Assembly: GCA_946800325.1 (NCBI GenBank) | Contig: OX326959.1 | Span: 37,872,908-37,936,907 of the forward strand | Reading direction: 5' to 3' | Source of the DNA: Luzula sylvatica | Lineage: Eukaryota; Streptophyta; Magnoliopsida; Poales; Juncaceae | Length of the DNA stretch: 64,000 nucleotides | In this document: piece by piece, positions 35,456 to 46,873 of the stretch | How the letters are laid out: each line of letters starts with the position of its first letter | Numbering within the stretch: position 1 is the first letter of the stretch | The notes under the pieces: model-generated | What the model was told of the DNA's origin: nothing | What the model saw: only the letters and a program-made list of their open reading frames with translations | Database searches by the model: none | Made by a program: the position numbers and the translations under genes

Positions 35456-37128
35456 ATGAAGTCTTTCATCGTAAACACAAGCCTTCGACTCCAATCTCGC
35501 AGTATGACTATTCCATGGTAAATTTTCATCCCGTGTAATCTTAGTTTAACATTCAAATTTTGCAATAAATGTTGCAATTTTCTGAATCACGTGTTCCGTT
35601 CTAGGTTGGAAAGGGTTTATAGTTCTTCAGCGACCACTGTCAGGTGTGTTCAGAGTGATTCTAACGTTCCCGTGTCTTTGGGTAGTTTGCAAAGGAAGAA
35701 AATCAACGAGGTGGTAAACAATGATAGTGATTTGAAGCGCCCAAAAGGTGTTCGTCAAAATGTCTCTGAGACTAGAATGCCCAAAATTGGTGAGTTTATA
35801 ATAGATTTTAATTGAGTGTGATAGATAGTTCAGGTATTAATAACTCAAATGCATATTTATTTAGGTAATTTACAAAAGGAGAAAACCAAGGAGGCAAGCA
35901 ATGTCATTGTTTTGAAGCATCAGGAAAGTGTTTGTGGAATTTACTCTGAGAAAAATGTTACCGAAACCACTTCTGGCAAAAAGAAAGAAATCAACAAAAA
36001 TGATTTGCAAAGTGCGGAGCAAGTTGCAATTGAATTGCTTGCTGGGAGGTATCAAAATTTTATAATATTATTCACATTTTTTAATTTCGAATTCATTATC
36101 ACATTTGCTTCTAATTTTTGGGCAGAGCTTTCTCAATTGCTGAACTAAGGAAAAAACTATTGGCCAAGAAATTCCCTTCTATTGTAGTTGATAGAGTCAT
36201 TGCTGATTTAAAGACCAGGTTTTCACTTTTTCACAATCAAACCATTTTTTTCTTCGTCTAGTCTCGAATGAGTGGCACATTTGTAATTAATTTATAATGT
36301 ATAATTTTGGTTCTCATTTTCTATGTTCTCACTAGGGGATTGGTAAATGATGGATTGTATGCTGAGGCATATTCTCGGTCAAGATGGCTCTCTGCCACGT
36401 GGGGCCCATGCCGCATCAAACAGGTCACTTTCTAAGAATTATTAATCATAACCATAAGCATCAGCTTTATTTAAAATTTATTATTATTTCGATGAATGAA
36501 TTAGGCACTAATTCAAAAAGGGGTATCAATAGCCGAAATAAATAAAGCAACCGAAAAGATCTTCGAATTGGACGATGAAGAAGAAGACGAAAAAGAAAAA
36601 GATAATGTCCAAGAAGATACGAGCAGATATAACAACGCGGAACAAACCATGTCGCAATCATCAATGGATCGTCTCTTCGTTCAAGCCTCCAAACAATGGC
36701 TAAAAGGAGGCCAAGATTTATCCACAGAAAGTCGAAAAACAAGACTTGTTAGGTGGCTCCAATACAGGGGCTTCAATTGGAATGTAATTTCTGTTATTCT
36801 CGGAAAGCTCCAATCTGAGTATCGTACCGATAATGATACTAGTACCGGTACCGATATTGGTACGCGCGGCGCTGTTCCTAAGAGAGAGAAAAGCTTGCCA
36901 ACCAGTACTGGTATGCGTGGTGGTGCTTCGAAGAAAGAGGACTTGTCAGACGAGGATATGGATAAATTATTTGTTGAGGTGTCGAAGCACTGGATGAAGG
37001 GTAAGGATGTGTCTTTCCAGAATCGGAAGGCAAGGATTGTGAGGTGGCTTCAGTATCGAGGCCATAATTGGGGCGTCATTGCTGATATGCTCGAACGACT
37101 CCAATCTAAATCCGCCCCCTTGAGTTAA
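35456..37128 (+). CDS. RecX-family protein, organelle-targeted candidate
   Basis: RecX proteins bind and modulate RecA recombinase; plant members are nuclear-encoded and RecA acts in plastids and mitochondria. Six exons: 35456-35517, 35605-35789, 35865-36048, 36126-36218, 36336-36423 and 36505-37128. All borders are GT/AG and the total is 1236 nt (411 aa). The N-terminus (MKSFIVNTSLRLQSRSM) is rich in Ser, Arg and Leu without early acids, as in a transit peptide. The RecX core starts near VAIELLAGRAFSIAELRKKL in exons 3-4 and continues with YAEAYSRSRW and GPCRIKQALIQKGVS, followed by an acidic linker. Exon 6 holds two copies of a ~53-residue module (MDRLFVQASKQW... and MDKLFVEVSKHW..., both with RWLQYRG), matching the third RecX helical repeat. 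A GA microsatellite and a foldback element lie just upstream. Confidence 0.85.
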
Positions 37129-37698
37129 GATTATAATAATTATAGCAAGTTATGAGTATTATCAATTTTACTCTTGTAGACCATCTGTTCTTTTTTCCCC
37201 TTAGCTTGAATGTACTTCTACTAATGAATCAACTTGTTTAGTTTTCATTATTTTTCTTTTCTTTGATTTAAAATTTTGGAAACAGATAAGAGAATATCAC
37301 GAGTTATAATACAAAAAAGACACAATAACTAAAAGATGTACACCAGAAAATGGAAATCAAGGTCATCAAGCAAATAACATTTGAATATCACAGCAAAGGA
37401 AAGCTGGCTTTTTGTGCCAACCATTTTCAAAAGTCTTAACTAATAATAGCACAATCACATAATGGTAGGAATGTGTGTACATCCATATAAAAAGAACTCC
37501 AAACACACACATCATGGTCTTAAAACAAAGCATTCATTCATTCATTCATTCTTCATACAACAAACAATCAACTTTACAATATTATCTTATTCTCCTCCCT
37601 TCTCACCCTCCACCTGTACATCACAAAACAACACAAAAATTAAACAAACGAAATTTACGAACAATTAAACATTAAAAATGACAAGCTGCACCTTTTCT
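37129..37698. other. Convergent 3' ends of RecX and SNF7 genes
   Basis: The space between two converging genes, holding their 3' UTRs. The sequence is AT-rich with an ATTC repeat (about 37528-37552). Small open frames here are not supported. Confidence 0.6.
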
Positions 37699-38785
37699 CT
37701 ACATGGCCATCTCGGCTTGTAGAGCGGCGAGTTCGTCCTCCTCGGCAGTGCTAGCCTTCTGTCGGGATGGCTGCATGGGCTGCTTGCCAGCTGCAGTCGG
37801 GATGGACGGAGTGTAATGTGGTTGTGATGGGGTGGTTGTAGCCGGAGTCAGTAACTGTTCCTCCAGTTCCGCTCCTTCCAGCTCCTCCAGTTCCGCCTCC
37901 AACTCATCCTAATCACAATTAAAATAAATGTTTAACACATTACAAATCAATGAATATGAGTGGGAGAGAGATAAAAGGGGGGAAGATTACTTCATCGAAA
38001 TCAGCACCGATGCCCATGGGGGCAGATAAGGCTTCTTGAATTTGCTTCATGTTCTCGGTCTGCTCATTTATTTCATCCATCGTCTTATCTACATCGTCTA
38101 TGTTTCTGCAATAAGGGCAATTTCGTCAATTTACATCTTAGTTATTAAGAAGAAAAAAAAGAGTGGTACGTACGTGGCTTTTTGCATGGCCTTCATTGCA
38201 GCGGCACCGGTACGCAATGCATCGACAGTCTCGGTTGTAGCCTTTGCCCCTTCCAACATAATCATCTGTTTACAAATAAAACCATTTCTTAAGCTAAAAT
38301 CTGAATGGATATTTAAAATCGTGTAAGCCTTAATTGAATCATGAATGTAAAATTAACCTGATCATGGATCCTAAGTTGGAAATTACCAAGCTGCTCCACT
38401 TGCTGCTCATAAAGCCTCTTTCTCTTTAAACATTGTATAGCCGCTACATTATAATGATTTAAAAAATTAAATACAATGCAAAAAAAATGATACAAAATTC
38501 GAGATGTAAAATATTGGGAAAAGTTACCTCGTTTGTTTTTAGAACGGGTGAATTCCTTGGCCTTCTCAACCTCTTGAGATGCTTTCTTCAGAAGAACCTT
38601 CTCCTTTTTCTCGAGCATCTCTAATGTCTAAAAAAGGATACAAAATAAATAATACATTTTAATTTGTCTAAAGCTACAAGAAGAAAAAAGATAGAAAAAA
38701 ATAAATAAAGTACCTCGTTTAATTTGTCTAAAGTGGCCAAGGCATTGGCTTGTTCTTTGGGTTTTCCAAACATTCTGCTAAACAT
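37699..38785 (-). CDS. SNF7/VPS32 (CHMP4) ESCRT-III subunit
   Basis: Core ESCRT-III filament subunit that acts at endosomes in multivesicular body sorting. Six coding exons on the minus strand: 38785-38714, 38627-38528, 38443-38358, 38265-38174, 38105-37991 and 37908-37699. All introns are GT/AG and the total is 675 nt (224 aa, the usual SNF7 length). The start MFSRMFGKPKEQANALATLD is typical. It continues with a basic helical half (KEFTRSKNKRAAIQCLKRKR), then IDDVDKTMDEINEQTENM, an acidic stretch DELEAELEELEGAELEEQLL, and a C-terminal helix DELAALQAEMAM of the MIM type. A non-coding first exon probably lies near 39457-39600, because CAG precedes GTCGTGAC at about 38816 and GTTCTAG|GTATTT fits a donor near 39457. 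Nothing is missing or broken. Confidence 0.93.
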
Positions 38786-39794
38786 TTTCGCTCGATTTTT
38801 TTATGTCACGACCTGTTAATAAAACCTGAAATAAGAAGGAGAGAACATATTTAGCTACTGTATTGTTTAAATGAAACATTGAAGCCTGAATACAACAACC
38901 CATCTAATCAAGTGTTCAGAAATTCAGAAAAAATCTGGATGGCCTAGGAGAACATGGCCTGATTTCAAAGATCAGAGATTTAAGAAATCAAAGTAATTGC
39001 CACAAAAAATTAGCAATAAAAATTAATCACACGAACAATATACTAAAACTTGAGACAATCAAGAAATTATTTACTTTAAAAAGGATCGTATACTTTGAAT
39101 CAATCAAATCTGAAATGCATAAAAAAACTCAGAGCAGAAAGAACAAATAATCAACGAAATCACTACTTGGTCTTCAAATTAGTTCTAAAAAAAGCAGAAA
39201 ATAAAGAAAAAGGCGATACTTATTTCCAATTTCAACAATTCCACCAAGCAAAAAGCAATAATTGAACTGGCACTTGCCAATTAAAACTTCTCCAAATAAA
39301 AAAAATACCACCTGGATAAAACAACAAACGAAAAACCTCGATGATCTAACTGGTTCAAGGAAAATCCCCAAACAAAGGCAAAGAACAATTTTGATTCGAT
39401 TATGAACCCATAACCAAATTAATCAACCAAAAAGACTAAAAATGCATGAAAAATACCTAGAACCAGCAATTTAGGGTATTGACGCGATGGATGCAAAAGT
39501 CAAGAAAGATTGACTTGATCTACAAAGAGAAGAACTAGGTTTTGTAGAGAGAAAAAACGATGATCGATTCTTTGTTAGAAATGGAAGACGAGAAGATAGA
39601 TCTCCGAAGCAATGGAAGGAGACCGCGTTAAGGAAAAGAGGACTAAAATGAAAGTGTCAATTTCATATTTACCCTTCTAAAATTCCACAATATCATATAT
39701 AGCCCTAAAAGAGTACAAATATCATATTGGGATCAAAAATCTCCTAATCTTTTTTAATATTCAAAAAAGATGCCTAAAAGTTCTTTTTTTTTAA
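38786..39794. other. SNF7 leader intron, first exon and promoter (inferred)
   Basis: Upstream of the SNF7 ATG. Plausible splice sites suggest a leader intron at about 38816-39456 and an untranslated exon around 39457-39600. Short units of the type ATATCATATTTACCC begin near 39665 and run into the Mutator-like element at 39795. Confidence 0.5.
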
Positions 39795-42548
39795 GAGAAA
39801 ATTTCTCCTATATCCTTGTTAAACTCATAAATTACATATTTATCCCTCTTAAGATGCTAATATCATATTTATCCCTACTAACTCATATTAGTCTCAAATT
39901 TATCCAAAATTAACAATTTTGTTAAATTTAACAGAAAATTAATTGTAATTGACTGATTTACCCCTCAACTAATTCTGAATCCAATAAACTTGTTCAAACC
40001 CTAAAGCCGATAAAATAACAGATCCGATAACCTCTCTCCTTCTTCTCCAAACGTGATCTCTGGCAAAGTAAAATCATAGCCTCCCAAAGAAGCCTCCTCT
40101 CTCTTAATTCTCTTCTCGACGTACATTTCTCATTCTCTTCAGAGAGTGGGGACTGACGAAGGAGGAACTATCTCCCCTCTCTCACTGTATATCTCGACGA
40201 CGGTTGAAGGATCGTGAGGTATTTCTCTCTCGCAATTCTCTCTTTCGATGGAGCTGTGCCATCGTGACATGTACGCCCGCAACTGCTCGACCAAGCAACC
40301 GGTTTTCAAAGCGTAGCCGGGACAAATTCTTGCACAGAGGCTCACAATCCAGTCTCGCAAAGCACACCCCTTCCAGGTTTTTCTTATTCCTCTTTTTTCT
40401 ACGAAATTTATCAAATATTTCGTCAGATTTGATGTAGGAAGTAAAATTGACTAATTTTGGAGCTATTTAGGGCTTAAAGGCTTTACTTAGAGATTAATTT
40501 CTTGTTATATTTACTTGCAATTTGAAAACCTTAACTTCTTTCTTCTTACGAAACCATAAAATAAATACGAATCTATTAAATTCAAATCTTGACTTTGTGA
40601 TTCGATTTTGATCAATTTTCTCCTTTTTGCCAGATTGCTCCTCTAATCGAAGATTTTGTGTGAGTTATTCGTACCAGTACTGCAGCATTCCTGATTGCAC
40701 TGGCGGCTTAATTGGGTTCTTCTCGTAGAATTCCTTCATGCAGGTTCACTTCGATCAGGAGGATTATACCCGAAGTGTTCGATTGAAAGCACAACTGGGA
40801 ACACTGGAATATAGTTTGAATAATCTGATTATGGAAGAAGTGAGAAGCACCAAATCTGAAGTCGTCGAAGCATTGAAACAACGAGCATGTGGAACTATGG
40901 AGCTGTCATTTCATGGTTGGGTTTAGGTTTTGAAATAAAATTCGATCAGGAGGTTTTGAAATAGAATTCAATTTGAAACAAATCAGTAGGATTAGAATTA
41001 AGATCATATTTGCATGTGCCCGAATGTTTAGGGTTATGATCAAGGATTATGATTATGTACTCAAGGTGAATTAGGTATGGTACAGAACGTATATTTCTAT
41101 CGAATGTGCATTGAAAATTGAAATAAATATGTGATGAAGTAAGAAAATGATGTGAATGAATCGAAATTGAAATGAACATACACGGAATGTATATTGGTAC
41201 AATATGTTAGTTGTTAAAGAGTATTGCATGCGTGTTCTTATTGAAATGTATATTAGAATTGAAATGTTCATCAAAGATGTTATTGAAAACTGAAATGAAC
41301 GTATATTTATCGATTGCAAAAACAATAAAAGTGGAATAAAGTCGTTCTGTGTATGTTTCAGTCATTTGAATCGGTGCAGATGAAAAAAATAGCGAGACTA
41401 TTTATACAAACATTTCCACTAGCTACACAATCACAAATGATCGAGAACATTAATGACAATCCTAAATTACATCCAAAATCAAAATACTACCTCTAACCCA
41501 AGCCCTAACCCTAAGCCAAAAATCACATCTTTGGTACTGATACACTAAAGCATTCTCGTAAGAATCCTCTATTTCCTCTCTTTGAAATTCAACATTTTCA
41601 ACAAATTTTACTAATATTTGAAAAAGTACAGCCTTGACTAATCGCTTCGATACCGACCGAACCGGTACCGCTATATAGATCTAACCATCGACCTGGCCTC
41701 AGCGAAGCTGCCGTACCACCCGCGTCCTATATGTACCAATAGTTTTAATATTCATACCAATTTCAAAGTTTTAACTTTTTTAATAAAGCAATAATTAACT
41801 GAGACAAAATTGGGTTAATTTGATGTATGATTTCAATTTGGGGGTCATTGAGACAAAATTGGGTCAAATTGAAGATCCATCGAGAGGCCTTATTTGGGTA
41901 AAGAACAATATTTTGTCAATATAACCCTAATAAATAATAATTTACTAAATTAAGACCCGAAGCTAAGACATAATGTACTTGCAGAATGCAAAAAGCCGAG
42001 GCTCTGACGACTTCCATCATTGTTCTGGAATTTGTTGAAAACCGGTTGCTTGGTCGAGCAGTTGCGGGCGTACATGTCACGATGGCACAGCTCCAACGAA
42101 AGAGAGAATTGCGAGAGAGAAATACCTCACGATCCTTCAACCGTCGTCGAGATATACAGGGAGAGAGGGGAGATAGTTCCTCCTTCGTCAGTCCCACTCT
42201 CTAAAGAGAATGAGAGATGTACATCGAGAAGAGAATTAAGAGAGGGGAGGCTTCTTTGGGAGGCTATGATTACTTTGCCAGAGATCACGTTTGGAGAAGA
42301 AGGAGAGAGGTTATTGGATCTGTTATTTTATCAGGTTTAGGGTTTGAACAAGTTTATTGGATTGAGAATTAGTTTAGGGGTAAATCAGTCAATTATAATT
42401 AATTTTCTGTTAAATTTAACAAAATTTGTTAATTTTGGATAAATTTGAGACTAATATGAGTTAGTAGGGATAAATATGATATTAGCATCTTAAGAGGGAT
42501 AAATATGTAATTTATGAGTTTAGCAAGGATATAGGAAAATTTTTCCCT
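39795..42548. mobile_element. Mutator-like element with 514-bp TIRs
   Basis: Inverted ends 39795-40308 and 42035-42548 are equal in length and very similar. The tips read GAGAAAATTTCTCC and, in complement, GGGAAAAATTTTCC. A perfect 9-bp target duplication TTTTTTTAA flanks the element. TIRs of hundreds of bp with a 9-bp duplication are diagnostic of Mutator-like elements. The inner halves of the TIRs are not AT-rich and look like gene leader or coding sequence. The 1.73-kb middle encodes no transposase, so it is a Pack-MULE candidate. Confidence 0.88.
40738..40926 (+). pseudogene. Exon-like segment inside the Mutator-like element
   Basis: A 62-codon frame follows a CAG that could be a splice acceptor. 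It reads VHFDQEDYTRSVRLKAQLGT and later EEVRSTKSEVVEALKQRA, an acidic/basic helical pattern resembling a UVR-type motif (..EDY..A..LK..L). I do not recognise the source gene. The codon pattern and GC content are unlike the AT-rich surroundings, consistent with captured host sequence. No function is claimed. Confidence 0.35.
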
Positions 42549-42569
42549 TTTTTTAATATATACTAGGTT

Positions 42570-43068
42570 ATGTTGCCCGGATACGGATACCGGTATCATA
42601 TCCGACACAATTTATACGGCATACAGTAATTTTCAAAAAATCACAGATACGAATACAGCTATATAATTATTAATTTAATATATTTATATTATATTAAATT
42701 AAATTAATTAATTAATAATATTTTAAAATTAAATATCATGACAATAAATAATATCAATCAAACAATACAAGTATCATAAACTTACTCTAAAAATATCCTA
42801 TAACTAATCTAGAATTATCCTATATAATTTATTTAAAAATATTATGGACCAAAATATATAATGGGCCGAAGTATCATAAATAGAATATCACAACCGTAAA
42901 CGTATTCACAGTCGTATCATGTTGTATCCCTGCCGTATTCGAAAAAAATACATATTGAGATATTCTGATACGCCACATTACGTATCCGAACCGTATCGCA
43001 CTCGTATCCGTATCGGATACGCGTATCCTCAGAATACTTCTGTATTTTTGAAGTATTCGCATAACATA
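42570..43068. mobile_element. Small TIR element rich in GGATACGG motifs
   Basis: Ends TATGTTGCCCGGATACGG...GTATTCGCATAACATA are short imperfect inverted repeats, with several GTATCCG/CGGATAC phrases inside both ends and an AT-rich middle. CTAGGT occurs on both sides (just before the start, and 4 bp after the end), so the target duplication is imperfect. It resembles non-autonomous hAT-type elements, but the class is uncertain. It lies directly beside the Mutator-like element. Confidence 0.5.
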
Positions 43069-43078
43069 TACCCTAGGT

Positions 43079-43939
43079 GTTCAAATTAACTAGTGTGTTG
43101 CGCTTCGAAATCATATTTTATTATGTTATTTATAATAAATTTAATCATTATCATTTTATAAGAATTAAAACAAAAGTATATTTTTAAATTAAAAAATAAA
43201 GTAACATATTTTTGTTTTTTTTTAATAAATAATTTCAGTACAAAATAAGAGACTCTCGTAACAATCTCGTTGACTTTGTTTTACCGATGCTCTCTTCGCC
43301 ACCATTGTTTCTCGTGATATTTCCTTCCACTTTCATTTCCATGAGTACCAAAATTTTGTTACACAAAGCTCACACATGTATTCAATAAAGTTGCTTAGAA
43401 TCATAACTAGTGTATGCTTTGATTTATTTTCTTTTCCTTTTAGTTTTTTAATTTTAGCATGTGATTTTTTTTTATTAAATGAAAAAAACTTTGTCAATAA
43501 AAACTGAACTCGTGATTTTTAGCACAATAAAACAAAGTGTTGAAGAGGTAATTATGAGTTCTAATTCCGACAATATCACTATAAAAATAAAAATTTATAA
43601 TTGTCACCATTTGTGGTTTGTGATTCTCTTTAAAAAAAAAATCAATCCAAATATGAGAACTAAAGTTTTTTTAGCAAGCTTTAGAATGTTATGATTTAAT
43701 TTAAACAAGAGGTAAAAAATATTTAATAGCAAAATCTAGATGTAATTTTATGTTAGCAAAATGCACATCGGCAAATTACTCTTTTAAAACAAATCTCCTT
43801 TTCCTTGATCTCCTCCCGATGAAAAACAACTAATTATATAAAAAAAAAAAAAAAGGAAATAACAACGACCGAATTCAAATTCAAACCCTAATACCAAAAT
43901 TATAATGACCGCAAACATTGCTAATTCGTTCTCAAGCCA
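43079..43939. other. Intergenic, no gene seen
   Basis: AT-rich sequence downstream of the small zinc-ribbon gene. A 71-codon open frame at 43479-43694 has no domain, and its composition matches the surrounding non-coding DNA. Confidence 0.55.
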
Positions 43940-44970
43940 TCAAGCATTCGCGAGGTCTTGAATGGTCCGAGTAGGTTTTCCGCACATGAGACATGCCATC
44001 ATGTTCTTAGGAGTCAGGATGTAAACATGACATGCTTTACATCCAACGAGAACCATGGGATAATGCGTCGGTTTGGGATCAGACTGAAACTCGTGCTTGA
44101 TCCATTGTTCATTAGGAGGAATGTTGAAAACTACGTTGTTATTCTTCGAGAGCACCTCTTGTTCTTGTTTCTGCAATATCAACAATTAAATAAGGGGAAT
44201 TCTATCATACACCATTTTACAAGGGTATTTTGGGTATTTTAGCAATTAATTATATTTGTAAAAGGGTGTATCATAAAATTTATCTTTTATGGACATTTTT
44301 GTTTAAATGAACAACAACAAAATTCCAATTTAGTCAAACATTAATTGATAAATATATTTGAGATCTTATCTTAAATATTCATAAATAGATAATTACTCCA
44401 AATACCCTTGAAAATGGGTGTATGATAAGGAAAATTGTGTATGATAGAAGCCCCCATTAAATAATTGTCTTGATAAATTATGATAATCATGTAGAACCCA
44501 ACACTAAAAATTAATCTTGAAATTTAAGTGACAATATAACTTTTAGTTTTTAATACATGACTCAGAAAAGTTAACTAAATGATATTTATTTTTGGAACTG
44601 ATACCACAATTGTTAGGATAGTGGACTACAATAATCACCACATAAATTTAGTGAAATTAATGATATAACGGTATGTAGGTCAAAAAAGACCACAAAATTC
44701 GAGTAAATTGAAATTAATGAAATATAAAATGAAAATATATACAATGAGGATGAATACCATGATATCGAGGTGTTTCTTCCACTCAAGGGATGAATCTTGA
44801 TTAACAGAGTTCCGATCTCCATGAAAGTTATTCGAGATTTCTTCTTTAACGTTCACCGCAGGAAATGAATAGTTATTCGGGATTACTTTTTTAACCTTCG
44901 CCGCAGGAAATGAATAGTTATTCGAGACTTCTTCTTTGATCTTCATCACAGGAAATGAATTACGCTCCAT
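43940..44970 (-). CDS. Small CxxC-CxxC zinc-ribbon protein, GL2-interacting-repressor-like
   Basis: Two exons, 44970-44758 and 44170-43940, joined in phase 0 with GT/AG borders; 147 residues. The C-terminal part YPMVLVGCKACHVYI...CLMCGKPTRTI has the VLVGC-x2-C...C-x2-C pattern of a small plant family that includes the GIR1-type repressors of root-hair development. In that family it ends in a short zinc ribbon. The N-terminal half is unusual: three successive ~16-residue units of the form NSFPVMKIKEEVSN, NYSFPAAKVKKVIPN and NYSFPAVNVKEEISN. A TTTAAATACC box lies about 100 bp upstream (near 45075). A 262-bp Mutator-type MITE occupies part of the intron. Family assignment rests on one motif, so a lineage-specific protein is possible. 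Confidence 0.6.
44194..44455. mobile_element. Mutator-type MITE in the intron of the zinc-ribbon gene
   Basis: A 262-bp element with ends GGGGAATTCTATCATACACC and, in complement, GGGGGCTTCTATCATACACA. It is flanked by a perfect 9-bp duplication ATTAAATAA (44185-44193 and 44456-44464). It begins 15 bp from the exon 2 boundary, inside the intron. The ends resemble those of the MITE in the aldolase pseudogene near 62411. Confidence 0.85.
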
Positions 44971-46873
44971 GTGAACAAAATAGATAGAAAGAGAAGCTTC
45001 GAGTATTTTCAGAGCAAAATAAATCACAAGAAATGAACTGCAATGTGAAAGAAACCAGAAATAGGTGGGTATTTAAAGAGAATGATGCGAAAATGGTTAG
45101 TTAATGCAAAATGTCTTGAATATAATTTAATTACTATAATTTAATAAGTTGGACCGGCGTAAATACATGTTAAACTCATACTTTCCAAAATTAATTTCAA
45201 TTTTGAATAGAGAAGTAAATGACTCGCGAATAGTTGCCGAGACCCCTAATGATAGTTATTGACCGAGGAATAAGTTTTATACCGTGAACAGTTTTATTAT
45301 TTAAATTAAATTAGAAAATAATATGCATATTTACTGGTACATTGAATTTTTGAAGAGAAAATTAAATGACTTTCGAATTTGCTTCGAGTGGCTTTAATGA
45401 AACAATCAATATGAAATTTAATATTTTAATTAGTATGAATTATTACCGTCGACCAGAAATAAGTTTGAAATATAATTAAACTACATTCACATTATTCAAG
45501 CAGTCAAAAATGGATTTGAACTTAACTAAAAAATGTAGTTATCAGTTGAGAAATTCTAATATGTACCGTACCGTCTCATGTAGCCAGCCGGTATCATGAT
45601 GTATCGAACTTAAACAATTATGCCTAAAAGATCGAATATATTCATGAAATAAGAATAGCTTAGATTAGCCAAAGAAGCTGCCTATAGAACCACATAAATT
45701 AGCCTTTTGAAAGAGAAGTATAAAAAATCCTCCAAATGGTTATAGGCAATTCATCCTTGGCTATCAAAATTATCCTTATTGCAAATTAATCCCTCTTTTC
45801 ATCTAAAATTGGATATTGTGCTTTATAAACTTGACTTGCTTCTATTCAATTAGTATGCATCTATATATATAGTCAGCAAAAAAGAAAAAAATCTGATCTG
45901 ATTTCATTTTAGAAGGGACAAATCCAATCTGCCTCATGGCCAATATTCTGAAAAAGTTCTCTATGTTTCCTTCAAATCTTTTGACAAATTTCATGGGTAC
46001 CCTTGCAAAATCTCAAACATCATGTAAACCCCTAGAAAATGTGAAATATCATGCATACCCATATTCTGGTACCCCTACAAAAAATAAGAAATTTCATGTA
46101 TACAATTCTTTTTCACATTTTCTTCGATATTTTACCAAATAGCCTTGCATCGTTACCTTTCATTCTCGCGTGAATAGGTAAGAATGATTGTTTAGACATT
46201 TCTTAGAAAATAGGCGAGGAAGATGATTGATGAAATTTGTCACAGTTTGCAAGATGTATTTGATATTTCGAGATACGTGTAAAATTCAGCCTAAATCTTT
46301 TGATTCCTTTTTGGATTTCAACAGAAATCTATTCTTATTTGTATTCTTGATATATGTTTGGTCAACCCGGGCTCGTAAATATAATTTTCTTTTTATAAAT
46401 ATCTTTTTTGCACATACTTTGATCTGGCAGAACACATATTTCTTTGCTATGTGTGACCTTGGATCTTATTTTCGACAAAACAAATATCCCCAAAGGGAGG
46501 TTTGCTTTCTTTTCAACAACAAATAAAAAATTACTTATGCCGTGATTTTTTAACAACTTCCCAAGTATATATTTGAACAAATGACTCGGAAATAAATTCA
46601 TTTATACAATCCCCATTAGTGTTTTGATTATTGTTTTACAAAAAATATACAAATTTGCGAACTTACACGGGGAGGAATAATAACCCACACACTTCACATA
46701 CCAAGAAAGAACAAACACAAACAGAAATGAAACCTCAAACCTCAGTATAGCCAAGACTTTACACATTCAATTCGAACAAGGAAAATATAAATAATCAATT
46801 AACAAATCATACAAAAATAGTACCATAAAACCCAAAAATTAATAACAAACCCCTCTCCGACACTTGATAATGC
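44971..46873. other. Intergenic between zinc-ribbon and CBL genes
   Basis: Contains the presumed promoter of the zinc-ribbon gene (44971-45150) and the 3' flank of the CBL gene (46650-46873). Around 45930-46145 short units such as AAATATCATG and TACCC recur, probably a decayed repeat. Open frames here have no recognisable content. Confidence 0.5.

Noticed and set aside
37462..37675. Overlapping 66-68 codon frames between RecX and SNF7
   Set aside because: They lie in the converging 3' UTRs and include a translated ATTC repeat. No coding signature.
40139..40414. 91-codon frame in the left TIR of the Mutator-like element
   Set aside because: The same frame recurs in the right TIR. It may derive from captured leader sequence but has no domain, so it is not called separately.
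45936..46526. Short plus-strand frames of 68 and 99 codons
   Set aside because: Low-complexity Phe/Lys-rich translations of AT-rich repeat-like DNA without recognisable domains.
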